From: Paracoccaceae bacterium
Lineage (GTDB): Bacteria; Pseudomonadota; Alphaproteobacteria; Rhodobacterales; Rhodobacteraceae
DNA length: 35,276 nt
Direction of reading: 5' to 3'
Assembly (NCBI GenBank): GCA_011620265.1
Contig: WOZM01000222.1
Location: forward strand, 1-35,276
Part shown: piece after piece, positions 8,819 through 16,345 of the stretch
Numbering within the stretch: the first letter of the stretch is position 1
How the letters are laid out: every line of letters begins with the position of its first letter
The notes under the pieces: model-generated
Databases searched by the model: none
Seen by the model: the letters and a program-made list of their open reading frames with translations, nothing else
What the model was told of the DNA's origin: nothing
Position numbers and translations under genes: made by a program

Positions 8819-9426
8819 GCGGGCGAAACATCGTCGCGATCCTGCGCGGCATCCGCCCCGAAGAGTGCGAGGCCGTCACCGAAGCCCTGATCGCGGCCGG
8901 GATCGCGAAGATCGAGGTGCCGCTCAATTCGCCCGCGCCCTTCGTCAGCATCGAGCGCGTGGCCCGCCGGTTCGGCGACGCGGCGCTGATCGGCGCTGGC
9001 ACGGTGCTTTCGCCCGAGGATGTCGGCCGGGTGAAGGATGCGGGCGGCGCGCTCATCGTCTCGCCCGACTGCAACCCCGACGTCATCGCGGCGGCGAAGA
9101 CGCTCGGCCTCCTGTCCTATCCCGGGGTGATGACGCCGACGGAATGCTTCGCGGCGCTGCGCGCCGGGGCCGACGGGCTGAAGATCTTTCCCGCCGAGCT
9201 TGTCGGGCCGACCGGCCTCAGGGCGGTCCGCGCGGTGCTGCCGGCGGAGACGGACGTGCTCGCCGTCGGCGGCGTGAGTGCCGCGAACCTGGCCGAGTGG
9301 CGGGCGGCGGGGGCGACGGGGTTCGGCATCGGCACCGCGATCTTCCGCCCGGGCGACGGCGCGGCGGAGGTCGCCGCGAAGGCCGCCCGCATCGTCGCCG
9401 CCTACGACACGGTGTTCGCGCCGTGA
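8815..9426 (+). CDS. dgoA: 2-dehydro-3-deoxy-6-phosphogalactonate aldolase (DgoA)
   Basis: This 203-residue class I aldolase of the KDPG/KDPGal family cleaves KDPGal into pyruvate and glyceraldehyde 3-phosphate. The Schiff-base lysine is Lys123 in GADGLKIFPAE and the general acid/base Glu34 lies in KIEVPLNSP. IVAILRGI at the N-terminus, GAGTVL, SPDCNPDVI and VLAVGGVSAANLAEW match DgoA rather than Eda. The ATG overlaps the dgoK stop (ATGA) and the stop overlaps the lactonase GTG (GTGA), so dgoK, dgoA and the lactonase form a tightly coupled unit. The length is normal and the active site complete. Confidence 0.92.
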   Translation: MSGRNIVAILRGIRPEECEAVTEALIAAGIAKIEVPLNSPAPFVSIERVARRFGDAALIGAGTVLSPEDVGRVKDAGGALIVSPDCNPDVIAAAKTLGLLSYPGVMTPTECFAALRAGADGLKIFPAELVGPTGLRAVRAVLPAETDVLAVGGVSAANLAEWRAAGATGFGIGTAIFRPGDGAAEVAAKAARIVAAYDTVFAP

Positions 9427-10286
9427 CGGCTGCGCTCTTCGACCCCCGGCCCTGCGCCCTCGGCGAAGGCGCCTTCTGGCATCCCGAACGCGGCCAGCTT
9501 TTCTGGTTCGACATCCTCGGGCAGAGGCTTTTCAGCGTTGACGAGACCGGCCCGCGCCAATGGGTCCTTGACGAATGCGCCTCGGCCGCCGGCTGGATCG
9601 ACCGCGACACGCTCGTGATCGCCTCCGAGACCGGACTTTTCCGGTTTTCGCCGGAGACCGGCGCGCGGGCGTTGCTGGCGCCCCTGGAGGCGGACAATCC
9701 CGCGACACGCTCGAACGACGGCCGCGCCGATCCCTTCGGCGGGTTCTGGATCGGCACGATGGGCAAGCGGGCGGAAGCCGGGGCGGGTGCCATCTACCGC
9801 TACTTCGGCGGCAGGATCGAAGCGCTTTATCGTGGCATCACCATCCCCAACGCGATCGCGTTCGCCCCCGACGGGCGGCGCGCCTATTTCGCCGATACCG
9901 CGACGCAGCGGATCATGGTGCAGGCGCTCGATACCGAAGGCTGGCCGACGGGCGGGGCGGAGGTCTTCGTCGACCTGGAACCCGAAGGGCTTCACCCGGA
10001 CGGCGCGGTCGTGGACGGCGAAGGCTTTCTCTGGAACGCGCAATGGGGCGCGGGACGGGTCGCCCGCTATGCGCCGGACGGGCGCTTCGACCGGGCGATC
10101 GCGGTGCCTGCGCGCCTCGTCACCTGCCCGGCCTTCGGTGGTGAGAAGCTCGACCGGCTCTACCTCACGACGGCGCGGCAGGGGCTGGACGCGGAGGCGC
10201 TTCGCGCCGACCCGCTGGCCGGGCAGACCTTCGTCGCCGATCCCGGCGTCGCGGGACGGCCGGAGCCGCGCGTGCGGCCCGGCTGA
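9423..10286 (+). CDS. SMP-30/gluconolactonase-family sugar lactonase
   Basis: The 287-residue six-bladed propeller of the SMP-30/LRE family most likely hydrolyses D-galactono- or L-arabino-lactone made by the dehydrogenase at 5952. The predicted metal ligands are all present: Glu15 (LGEGAFWHP), Asn98 (SNDGRADPFGGFWIGTM), Asn143 (TIPNAIAFAPD) and Asp193 (LHPDGAVVDGEGFLW). The GTG start at 9423 overlaps the dgoA stop in GTGA. The gene ends three bases before the stop codon of the convergent kinase gene, leaving no room for a terminator between them. The C-terminus (VAGRPEPRVRPG) is as expected for the family. Confidence 0.88.
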   Translation: MTAALFDPRPCALGEGAFWHPERGQLFWFDILGQRLFSVDETGPRQWVLDECASAAGWIDRDTLVIASETGLFRFSPETGARALLAPLEADNPATRSNDGRADPFGGFWIGTMGKRAEAGAGAIYRYFGGRIEALYRGITIPNAIAFAPDGRRAYFADTATQRIMVQALDTEGWPTGGAEVFVDLEPEGLHPDGAVVDGEGFLWNAQWGAGRVARYAPDGRFDRAIAVPARLVTCPAFGGEKLDRLYLTTARQGLDAEALRADPLAGQTFVADPGVAGRPEPRVRPG

Positions 10287-10289
10287 GCT

Positions 10290-11912
10290 TCAGCCCGCCG
10301 CGAGCTTCTCGAAAAGCCGCGCCACCGCCTCGGCGCCCGGATCGTTGTGCCCGGCGAGCTTCGATGCGGCGATATAGCTCGCCCGCCCCGCCTTGGCCCG
10401 GGTGATCGTCGCGGTCAGCTCGGCGCCCGCGCGCGCCGCCTTCGCCGCCGCCGGCAGCCCGCCCGAAAGCGCCTCCAACGCCGGGACGAGCGCGTCGATC
10501 ATCGTCCGGTCGCCCGGCCGCGCGCCGCCGACCTGCTGCACCCGGTCGAGGCCGGATTTGAGCGCGCCGAGCGCGTCCTCGCCGCTCGCCGAGGCGTCGC
10601 CCGCAGCGGCGAAGAAGATCGCGAGCAGCACCCCCGAGGAGCCGCCCATCGTCTGGCTGAGCTCCTGCCCGATGGCGCGGTAAAGCTGGGTGAGATCGGC
10701 GAGCGGCAGCCGGTCGAGCGCGTCGATGAGCGCGCGGGACGCGGTGGCGAGCGTACTGCCGGTATCGCCGTCGCCGGATTTCGCGTCGAGCGCATTCAGA
10801 TCCGCCTCGGCCGCAATGAGGATACGGCAGCAGCGTTCGATGAAAGCCCGCGTCGCATCGTGCTTCGAGGGCATCGGCTGGATCGGCGTCAGCCCGTCCG
10901 GCAAGGGCAGCACCGCGACCGGCCCGACGGCGAGGCAGCCCGGCCAGGCCCAGGGCGCGACGGGCGCGGACAAGGCCGCCTCGTCCGCCTTGCCCACGGG
11001 CAGGAGCGAGACCGAAAAGCCCTGCATGTCGAGCGAGGTCATCAGAGGCGCCGGCCCGACGAGCCAGCGGATCTGCGCGCCGATGCGCGACGTCACCAGT
11101 TCCTCGGCCAGCACCGCCATCTCGAGGGGCGTCGCGCCACCGAGATTGTTCAGAAGCGCCGCATGGGGCCCGGGCGCGATATTCGGCGCGAGGCGGTCGA
11201 CGACCATCTCCATCGCCTCGCGGGCGGAGCGGAAATCGACCTGCTCGATCCCCGCCTCGCCGTGGATGCCAAGCCCGAGCTCGGCCTTGCCGGGTTCGAT
11301 CCGGTCTTCCTTGGGCGAACCGGGCACCGTGCAGGTATCGAGCGACATGCCGATGGAGACGACGCCGGCGATCACCCGCTCCGCGGCCTGCGTGACCGCG
11401 TCGAGATCGGCGCCCTGATCGGCGAGGGCACCGGCGATCTTGTGGACGAAGAGCGTGCCGGCCACGCCGCGCGCCTGTGGCAGGTCGGGCAAGGCCACGT
11501 CATCATCGACGATCACCATGTTGACCTTGAGCCCGAAGGCACGCGCCCGTTCGGCCGCAAGCCCGAAATTCAGCCGGTCGCCGGTGTAGTTCTTGACGAT
11601 CAGGAGGCACCCCGCCCTGCCCGTCACCGCGAGGATGCCGGCGAGGACCGCGTCGACCGAGGGCGAGGCGAAGACGTCGCCGCAGACCGCCGCCGTCAGC
11701 ATCCCCTGGCCGACGAAGCCGGCATGGGACGGCTCGTGCCCCGAGCCGCCGCCCGAGACCAGCGCGACCTTCGACTTGTCCCAGTCGGCGCGCACCACCA
11801 CCTTGACATGCGGATAGCCGTCGAGCCGCGCGAGCCGCCCCCCCGCCGTCCGGAGCGTGCCGTCGATGGCTTCGGTGACCAGCGTTTCCTTGGTATTGAT
11901 GAATTGCTTCAT
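10290..11912 (-). CDS. Fused dihydroxyacetone-type kinase (DhaK-DhaL)
   Basis: The 540-residue protein joins a DhaK domain (about 1-330) to a DhaL domain (about 350-540), the arrangement of ATP-dependent dihydroxyacetone kinases. DhaK has SGGGSGHEPSHAGFVGQGML and the substrate-binding His217 in GLGIHGEAGIEQ. DhaL has the nucleotide/magnesium loop DAKSGDGDTGSTL (Asp376, Asp381, Asp383) and TMGGSSGVLL. It would phosphorylate dihydroxyacetone or a related short ketose; relatives in polyol pathways act on erythrulose. It is the last gene of the transporter operon, 11 bases after the preceding ATPase, with AGGAGACGTGCC before its ATG. The kinase class is certain; the substrate is not. Confidence 0.88.
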   Translation of the reverse strand: MKQFINTKETLVTEAIDGTLRTAGGRLARLDGYPHVKVVVRADWDKSKVALVSGGGSGHEPSHAGFVGQGMLTAAVCGDVFASPSVDAVLAGILAVTGRAGCLLIVKNYTGDRLNFGLAAERARAFGLKVNMVIVDDDVALPDLPQARGVAGTLFVHKIAGALADQGADLDAVTQAAERVIAGVVSIGMSLDTCTVPGSPKEDRIEPGKAELGLGIHGEAGIEQVDFRSAREAMEMVVDRLAPNIAPGPHAALLNNLGGATPLEMAVLAEELVTSRIGAQIRWLVGPAPLMTSLDMQGFSVSLLPVGKADEAALSAPVAPWAWPGCLAVGPVAVLPLPDGLTPIQPMPSKHDATRAFIERCCRILIAAEADLNALDAKSGDGDTGSTLATASRALIDALDRLPLADLTQLYRAIGQELSQTMGGSSGVLLAIFFAAAGDASASGEDALGALKSGLDRVQQVGGARPGDRTMIDALVPALEALSGGLPAAAKAARAGAELTATITRAKAGRASYIAASKLAGHNDPGAEAVARLFEKLAAG

Positions 11913-11923
11913 GGCACGTCTCC

Positions 11924-12919
11924 TCAGGCGATGCGGGCGCCGTTTGCAGCGAAAAAGAGCGGGTTGCGCGGCGCGATGGCGACACTGTCGCCGGGCTCGA
12001 TCCCGCTATGGGCATCGGTCAGCGTGACGATGTCGTGGCCGTCGAGCTTCAGATGCAGCCGGGTCTGGTCGCCGAGATGCTCGACCCGGATCACCTGCGA
12101 CGGCCGGCCCTCGCCTTGCGCGATATGTTCGGGGCGCAGCCCGATGGTCGCGGCCCCCGACGGCGCGCCGGGGAAGAGCCCGGCCGGCAGCGCGTTGATG
12201 CGCGGCAGGCCGAGGCGGCCCGCGACATAGAGGCTGACCGGGTCTTCGTAGATCTCGCGCGGAGAGCCGAACTGCACCAGCCGCCCGTGGTCGAGCACAC
12301 CCACATGGGTCGCCATCGTCATCGCCTCGATCTGGTCGTGGGTGACGTAGAGAAGCGTGGCGCCGAGGTCGGCCTGGATGCGCTTCAGCTCGATCCTGAG
12401 ATCGGCGCGAAGCTTGGCGTCGAGCGAGCTCAAGGGTTCGTCCATGAGATGTATCGCCGGATCGCGGACCAGCGCCCTTCCGATCGAGACGCGCTGCATC
12501 TCGCCGCCCGAAAGCGCCGTCGCGCGGTTGTCGAGCTTGTGGCTGATGCGCAGCACCTCGGCCACCTCGGCGACCTTGCGGGCGATCTCCCCCTCGGGCG
12601 TCCTCAGGATCGGCGAGCGCAAGGGAAAGGCGAGGTTCTCGCGCACCGTCATGTGCGGGTAGAGCGAGTATTGCTGGAAGACCATCGCCACGTTGCGCTG
12701 CGCCGGCGTCTCGTCCACGACCGGGCGACCGTCGATGAGGATCTCCCCCTTGTCAGGCCGTTCCAGCCCCGAGATGAGGCGCAGGGTCGTGGTCTTGCCG
12801 GCGCCGGTCGGGCCCAGAAGCACCACGAAGGCGCCGTCGGGAATGGTCATGGTCACATCGTCGACCGCGACCTCGCGGCCGAAGCGTTTCGAGACGCCGT
12901 GGAGGGCCACCTCAGCCAT
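11924..12919 (-). CDS. ABC transporter ATPase, MalK/UgpC type (second of two)
   Basis: This 331-residue ATPase powers a carbohydrate ABC importer from the cytoplasmic face. Walker A is GPTGAGKTT (36-44), the signature is LSGGEMQ (134-140), Walker B ends in MDEP (157-160), and the switch His lies in YVTHDQIEAM. A C-terminal regulatory OB-type domain contains IGLRPEH. It overlaps the other ATPase gene by eight bases. The two ATPases differ clearly in sequence, so the transporter probably uses a heterodimer, as in the rhizobial glycerol transporter GlpST. It has no lesions. Confidence 0.9.
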   Translation of the reverse strand: MAEVALHGVSKRFGREVAVDDVTMTIPDGAFVVLLGPTGAGKTTTLRLISGLERPDKGEILIDGRPVVDETPAQRNVAMVFQQYSLYPHMTVRENLAFPLRSPILRTPEGEIARKVAEVAEVLRISHKLDNRATALSGGEMQRVSIGRALVRDPAIHLMDEPLSSLDAKLRADLRIELKRIQADLGATLLYVTHDQIEAMTMATHVGVLDHGRLVQFGSPREIYEDPVSLYVAGRLGLPRINALPAGLFPGAPSGAATIGLRPEHIAQGEGRPSQVIRVEHLGDQTRLHLKLDGHDIVTLTDAHSGIEPGDSVAIAPRNPLFFAANGARIA

Positions 12920-14009
12920 GCGCCAGCACCCCCTCGTTGAGGTCGGAGCGGAGCGCCCGGCCGCTCTGGTTGTCGAAGAGCGTCACCGTCGCGCCGTTGA
13001 AGTCGAGACCGACGGTCTCGCCCGGCCGCGCCGGCTGATCGGAGGCGATGCGCGCCTTCAGCTCTCCGTTCGGCGTGGCGAGCGTGACGATCTGGGTCGT
13101 GCCGAGATATTCGGCCGCCAGAACCCTTCCGCGATAGGGCGCGGCGTCCGAAAGGCGCAGATGTTCGGGGCGGACCCCGTAGACCAGATCGCCGTCGAAG
13201 GGTTCGCGCGCCTCGGGCATCGGCAGCGCCTGATGGTGCAGCGTCACCGAGGTCGCGCCCTGCTCCACCGCGCCGTGAAAGCGCAGGAAATTCATCGAGG
13301 GCGAGCCGATGAAGTCGGCCACGAACATCGTCGCGGGCTTGTCGTAGATGTCCTGCGGGGTGCCGAACTGTTCGATCACCCCGTGGTTCATCACGACGAT
13401 CTTGTCGCCCATCTGCATCGCCTCGAGCTGGTCATGGGTGACATAGACCGTCGTCGCCCCCATCCGGTCGTGCAGCGCGCGCAGCTCCTCGGCCATGTGC
13501 TCGCGGAACTCGGCGTCGAGCGCGCCCAGGGGTTCGTCCATCATGAAGGCCTTCGGGTCGCGGACGATGGCGCGACCCAAGGCCACGCGCTGGCGGTCGC
13601 CGCCCGAAAGCCCGCCCACCGGCCGGTCGAGGATATCCTCGATCCCGAGGATCCTCGCGACCTCGGCCACCTTCGCGCGCACCGCCGCGCGCGCCATGCC
13701 CTGGCTGACCAGCGGATAGGAGATGTTCTTGCGCACGTTCATGTGCGGATAAAGCGCGAACATCTGGAAGACGAAGGCGATGTCGCGCTCCGATGCGGGC
13801 TTCCGGCTCACCTCCTCGCCGTCGATGTAGATCTCGCCGCTCGTCGGCAGTTCCAGCCCGGCGATCATCCGCAGCGTCGTCGTCTTGCCGCAGCCCGAGG
13901 GGCCGAGGAGCATGAAGAACTCGCCATCCTCGATCTTGAAGGACGAGGACCGGACGGCGGTGAAGCTGCCGAATTCCTTGCGCAGGTTGTTGATGACGAT
14001 CTCGGCCAT
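12912..14009 (-). CDS. ABC transporter ATPase, MalK/UgpC type (first of two)
   Basis: The 365-residue partner ATPase has Walker A GPSGCGKTT (36-44), signature LSGGDRQ (134-140), Walker B MMDEP and YVTHDQLEAM, with the C-terminal domain YGVRPEHLRL. The ATG at 14009-14007 is preferred because GGAG lies five bases upstream. A GTG at 14015 inside GTGA would couple it more closely to the small membrane gene and is the alternative. Pairing of two unlike MalK-type ATPases in one operon points to a polyol or glycerol-like substrate by analogy; this is inference. Confidence 0.9.
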   Translation of the reverse strand: MAEIVINNLRKEFGSFTAVRSSSFKIEDGEFFMLLGPSGCGKTTTLRMIAGLELPTSGEIYIDGEEVSRKPASERDIAFVFQMFALYPHMNVRKNISYPLVSQGMARAAVRAKVAEVARILGIEDILDRPVGGLSGGDRQRVALGRAIVRDPKAFMMDEPLGALDAEFREHMAEELRALHDRMGATTVYVTHDQLEAMQMGDKIVVMNHGVIEQFGTPQDIYDKPATMFVADFIGSPSMNFLRFHGAVEQGATSVTLHHQALPMPEAREPFDGDLVYGVRPEHLRLSDAAPYRGRVLAAEYLGTTQIVTLATPNGELKARIASDQPARPGETVGLDFNGATVTLFDNQSGRALRSDLNEGVLAHG

Positions 14010-14011
14010 GC

Positions 14012-14200
14012 TCACTCCGGGAAATGGCTGACGACGATGAACATGACGGTGCCGACCAGCGTCACGACGAAGGACCAGGTGTAGAGCCAGAGCAGATAGG
14101 GCTGCATCAGCATCGCCACGCCGAGCGCGATGAGAAGCGAGGCGACAAGTTCCCAGGGCCCGCGGCGGAGGTGGAGAAGGCCGTTGATGAACCGGGTCAT
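14012..14200 (-). CDS. 62-residue two-helix membrane protein in the ABC operon
   Basis: This short gene encodes a hydrophobic protein with two predicted transmembrane helices (about WELVASLLIALGVAMLM and WSFVVTLVGTVMFIVVSHF) separated by a short loop. Its ATG overlaps the permease stop by four bases (ATGA) and its stop lies two bases before the ATPase ATG, so it is clearly a translated operon member. Position and size recall GlpU, the small membrane protein of the rhizobial glycerol ABC transporter, but I do not recognise the same sequence family. A stabilising or assembly role for the permease is a guess. Confidence 0.75.
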   Translation of the reverse strand: MTRFINGLLHLRRGPWELVASLLIALGVAMLMQPYLLWLYTWSFVVTLVGTVMFIVVSHFPE

Positions 14201-15138
14201 TTCCGAACCGCTCCGAAGGTGATGCCGCGCAGGAGGTGCTTCCTGAGCAGGATTGTGAAGATCATCACCGGCAGGAGGAAGAGCGTCGCCCCCGCCGCGA
14301 CGGCGGGCCAGTCCTGACCGCCGACGCCGATGATCGTCGGGATGAAGGGCGGCGCGGTCTGCGCGGTGCCGGAGGTGAGAAGAACCGCGAAGGCGTATTC
14401 GTTCCAGGCGAAGATCAGGCAGAAGATCGCGGTGGAGGCGATGCCGGTCGCCGCCTGCGGCAGCACGACCTTCCGGAAGGCCTGGAACCGCGTGTAGCCG
14501 TCGATCAGCGCCGCCTCCTCGTATTCGCGCGGGATCTCGTCGATGAAGCCCTTCAGCAGCCAGACCGCGAGCGAGATGTTCACCGCCGTGTAGAGGAGGA
14601 TCATGCCCAGATGGGTGTCCGACAGCCCCAGTGTGCGGAACATCAGGAAGATCGGGATCGCGACGGCGATGGGCGGCATCATCCGGGTCGAGAGGATGAA
14701 GAAAAGAAGATCGTCCTTCAGCGGCACCTTGAAGCGCGAGAACGCATAGGCCGCCAGCGTGCCGAGGAAGATCGAGAGGAAGGTCGAGCCGAAGCCGATG
14801 ATGATCGAGTTGAGGAAGCGTTCGCCATAGCGGCTCGGCCCGGCGATCACCATGTCGCGGTTGCGGACGATCTCCTCGTACCAGGTCGCGGGCGGGGGCA
14901 GGGCGGCGAGCGCCTCGGGCGAGACGCGGGTGCGGGTGGTGAAGAGGTTCACATAGCCTTCGAGCGAGGGCTCGAAGATCACCTTCGGCGGATAGGAGAT
15001 CGCGTCGGTCGGGCTCTTGAAGCCGGTCGTCAGGATCCAGATCAGCGGCAGGATCGTGATCAGCGCATAGGCGACGACGAGCGTGCCGGCGACCCATTTC
15101 TGCCGGAGCGAGGGTTCGGTGATCGAATAGCCGCTCAT
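14197..15138 (-). CDS. ABC sugar permease, MalG type
   Basis: The 313-residue inner-membrane permease has about six transmembrane segments and the cytoplasmic EAA loop EYEEAALIDGYTRFQAFRKV, which docks on the ATPases. The C-terminal AWNEYAFAVLLTSG is typical of MalG/UgpE-like subunits. The start at MSGYSITEP (15138) is chosen; an ATG 24 bases upstream (15162) is possible because GGGA lies better spaced to the later one. A long periplasmic insert (about residues 45-105, including TTRTRVSPEALAALPPP) sits before the conserved core. Its partner permease is encoded upstream across a hairpin-rich spacer. Confidence 0.9.
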   Translation of the reverse strand: MSGYSITEPSLRQKWVAGTLVVAYALITILPLIWILTTGFKSPTDAISYPPKVIFEPSLEGYVNLFTTRTRVSPEALAALPPPATWYEEIVRNRDMVIAGPSRYGERFLNSIIIGFGSTFLSIFLGTLAAYAFSRFKVPLKDDLLFFILSTRMMPPIAVAIPIFLMFRTLGLSDTHLGMILLYTAVNISLAVWLLKGFIDEIPREYEEAALIDGYTRFQAFRKVVLPQAATGIASTAIFCLIFAWNEYAFAVLLTSGTAQTAPPFIPTIIGVGGQDWPAVAAGATLFLLPVMIFTILLRKHLLRGITFGAVRK

Positions 15139-15193
15139 CTCCGGTATCCCTTTTCGGTGCATCCTGACCGTCTGTCCCGCCCGGCGGCACGCC

Positions 15194-15258
15194 GGGCAGC
15201 GCCCGACCCGCCCCCCGGGGCGGGCGCTTCTCGCCCACCCTCGGGTCGGGCGCTGCCC
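15194..15258 (-). repeat. 17-bp perfect inverted repeat between the two permease genes
   Basis: GGGCAGCGCCCGACCCG at 15194-15210 is the exact reverse complement of 15242-15258. The 31-base loop holds a further GGGCG/CGCCC stem. It lies in the 157-base spacer between the MalF-type stop and the MalG-type start. Such intercistronic stem-loops usually protect the upstream mRNA from 3' exonucleases and lower expression of later genes. No T-run follows on the transcribed strand, so a classical terminator is unlikely. Confidence 0.75.
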
Positions 15259-15295
15259 TTGTCGCTTCTGCGCTGAACGTGCCGGACCATGTCTC

Positions 15296-16243
15296 TCATC
15301 TCTCTTTCACCTTGTTCAGCGCCTTCACGTAGATCGAGGCGAGGCCGAAGACCGTGACGAAGAGGATGATCGCATAGGCCGAGGCGTAGCCGGTGCGCCA
15401 CTTCTCGAACGCCTCGCGCTTGAGGTTGATCGAGGTAAGCTCGGTCACCGATCCCGGCCCGCCGCCGGTCAGTTGCACGACGAGGTCGAACATCTTGAAA
15501 TTCTCGATGCCGCGGAAAAGGACCGCGAGCATCAGGAACGGCAGCACCATCGGGATGGTGATGGTCCAGAACTGCCGCCATTTCGAGGCGCGGTCGATGG
15601 CGGCGGCCTCGTAGATGTAGTCGGGGATCGACCTGAGGCCCGCAAGGCAGATCAGCATCACGAAGGGCGTCCACATCCAGGTATCGACGATGACGATGGA
15701 CCAGGGCGCCAGCGCCACGTCGCCGATCATCTGGAAGGACGAGGCCGGGATGCCGGTGAAGAACTCCACCACGTAATTGAAGAGACCGATCTGCGGCTGA
15801 TAGAGGAAGGTCCAGAAATTGCCGACGACGGCCGGCGACAGCATCATCGGCAGCACGATGATCGTGGTCCAGAGGTCGTTGCCGCGGAATTTCCGGTTGA
15901 TGAGCCAGGCGAGCGTGAAGCCGATCAGCACCTGGAAGAAGAGCGTCCAGAAGAGGAAATGCGCCGTGGCCTGCATCGTCAGCCAGATATCGCCGTCGGT
16001 CAGGATGCGTTCGTAATTCTGCAGGCCGACATATTCGACCTCCTTGTTCGGCCGGTTGGCGCGGAAATTGGTGAAGCTGAGGTTCACCGTCCAGATCAGC
16101 GGAAAGATGTTGATCGCAAGCAGGAGAAAGATCGTCGGCGCCACGAAGAGCCAGGCGATGGTCCGGTCGGAGAGACCCCGGATCCGCCGCGCGACGGTGG
16201 GCGGCGTGGCCTTGGCGACGCGCTCTATCGGAGTGTCGGACAT
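15296..16243 (-). CDS. ABC sugar permease, MalF type
   Basis: This 315-residue permease has about six membrane segments beginning with IAWLFVAPTIFLLLAINIFPLIW, the EAA loop EAAAIDRASKWRQFWTITIP and the SFTNF motif common in UgpA/MalF-like subunits. It forms the translocation channel with the MalG-type protein. It follows the solute-binding gene after a 102-base spacer with two stem-loops. Length and motifs are normal. Confidence 0.9.
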   Translation of the reverse strand: MSDTPIERVAKATPPTVARRIRGLSDRTIAWLFVAPTIFLLLAINIFPLIWTVNLSFTNFRANRPNKEVEYVGLQNYERILTDGDIWLTMQATAHFLFWTLFFQVLIGFTLAWLINRKFRGNDLWTTIIVLPMMLSPAVVGNFWTFLYQPQIGLFNYVVEFFTGIPASSFQMIGDVALAPWSIVIVDTWMWTPFVMLICLAGLRSIPDYIYEAAAIDRASKWRQFWTITIPMVLPFLMLAVLFRGIENFKMFDLVVQLTGGGPGSVTELTSINLKREAFEKWRTGYASAYAIILFVTVFGLASIYVKALNKVKER

Positions 16244-16271
16244 GGGGTTCCCCGCGACGGCGTGGCGAATG

Positions 16272-16336
16272 CGCGGGGGGCGGGCCGGGACCCGGCCCCC
16301 GCGGGGTTCAGCGGCCCGCCCGGCGAGGGGCGGGCC
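16272..16336 (-). repeat. Two strong stem-loops between solute-binding and permease genes
   Basis: The first pairs CGCGGGGG (16272-16279) with CCCCCGCG (16296-16303), with an inner CCGGG-A-CCCGG stem. The second pairs GGCCCGCCC (16313-16321) with GGGCGGGCC (16328-16336) across a six-base loop. Stem-loops directly after the binding-protein gene are a familiar way to keep its mRNA more abundant than that of the permeases. The stems are seen directly; the effect is inferred. Confidence 0.7.
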
Positions 16337-16345
16337 AGAGCGAGA

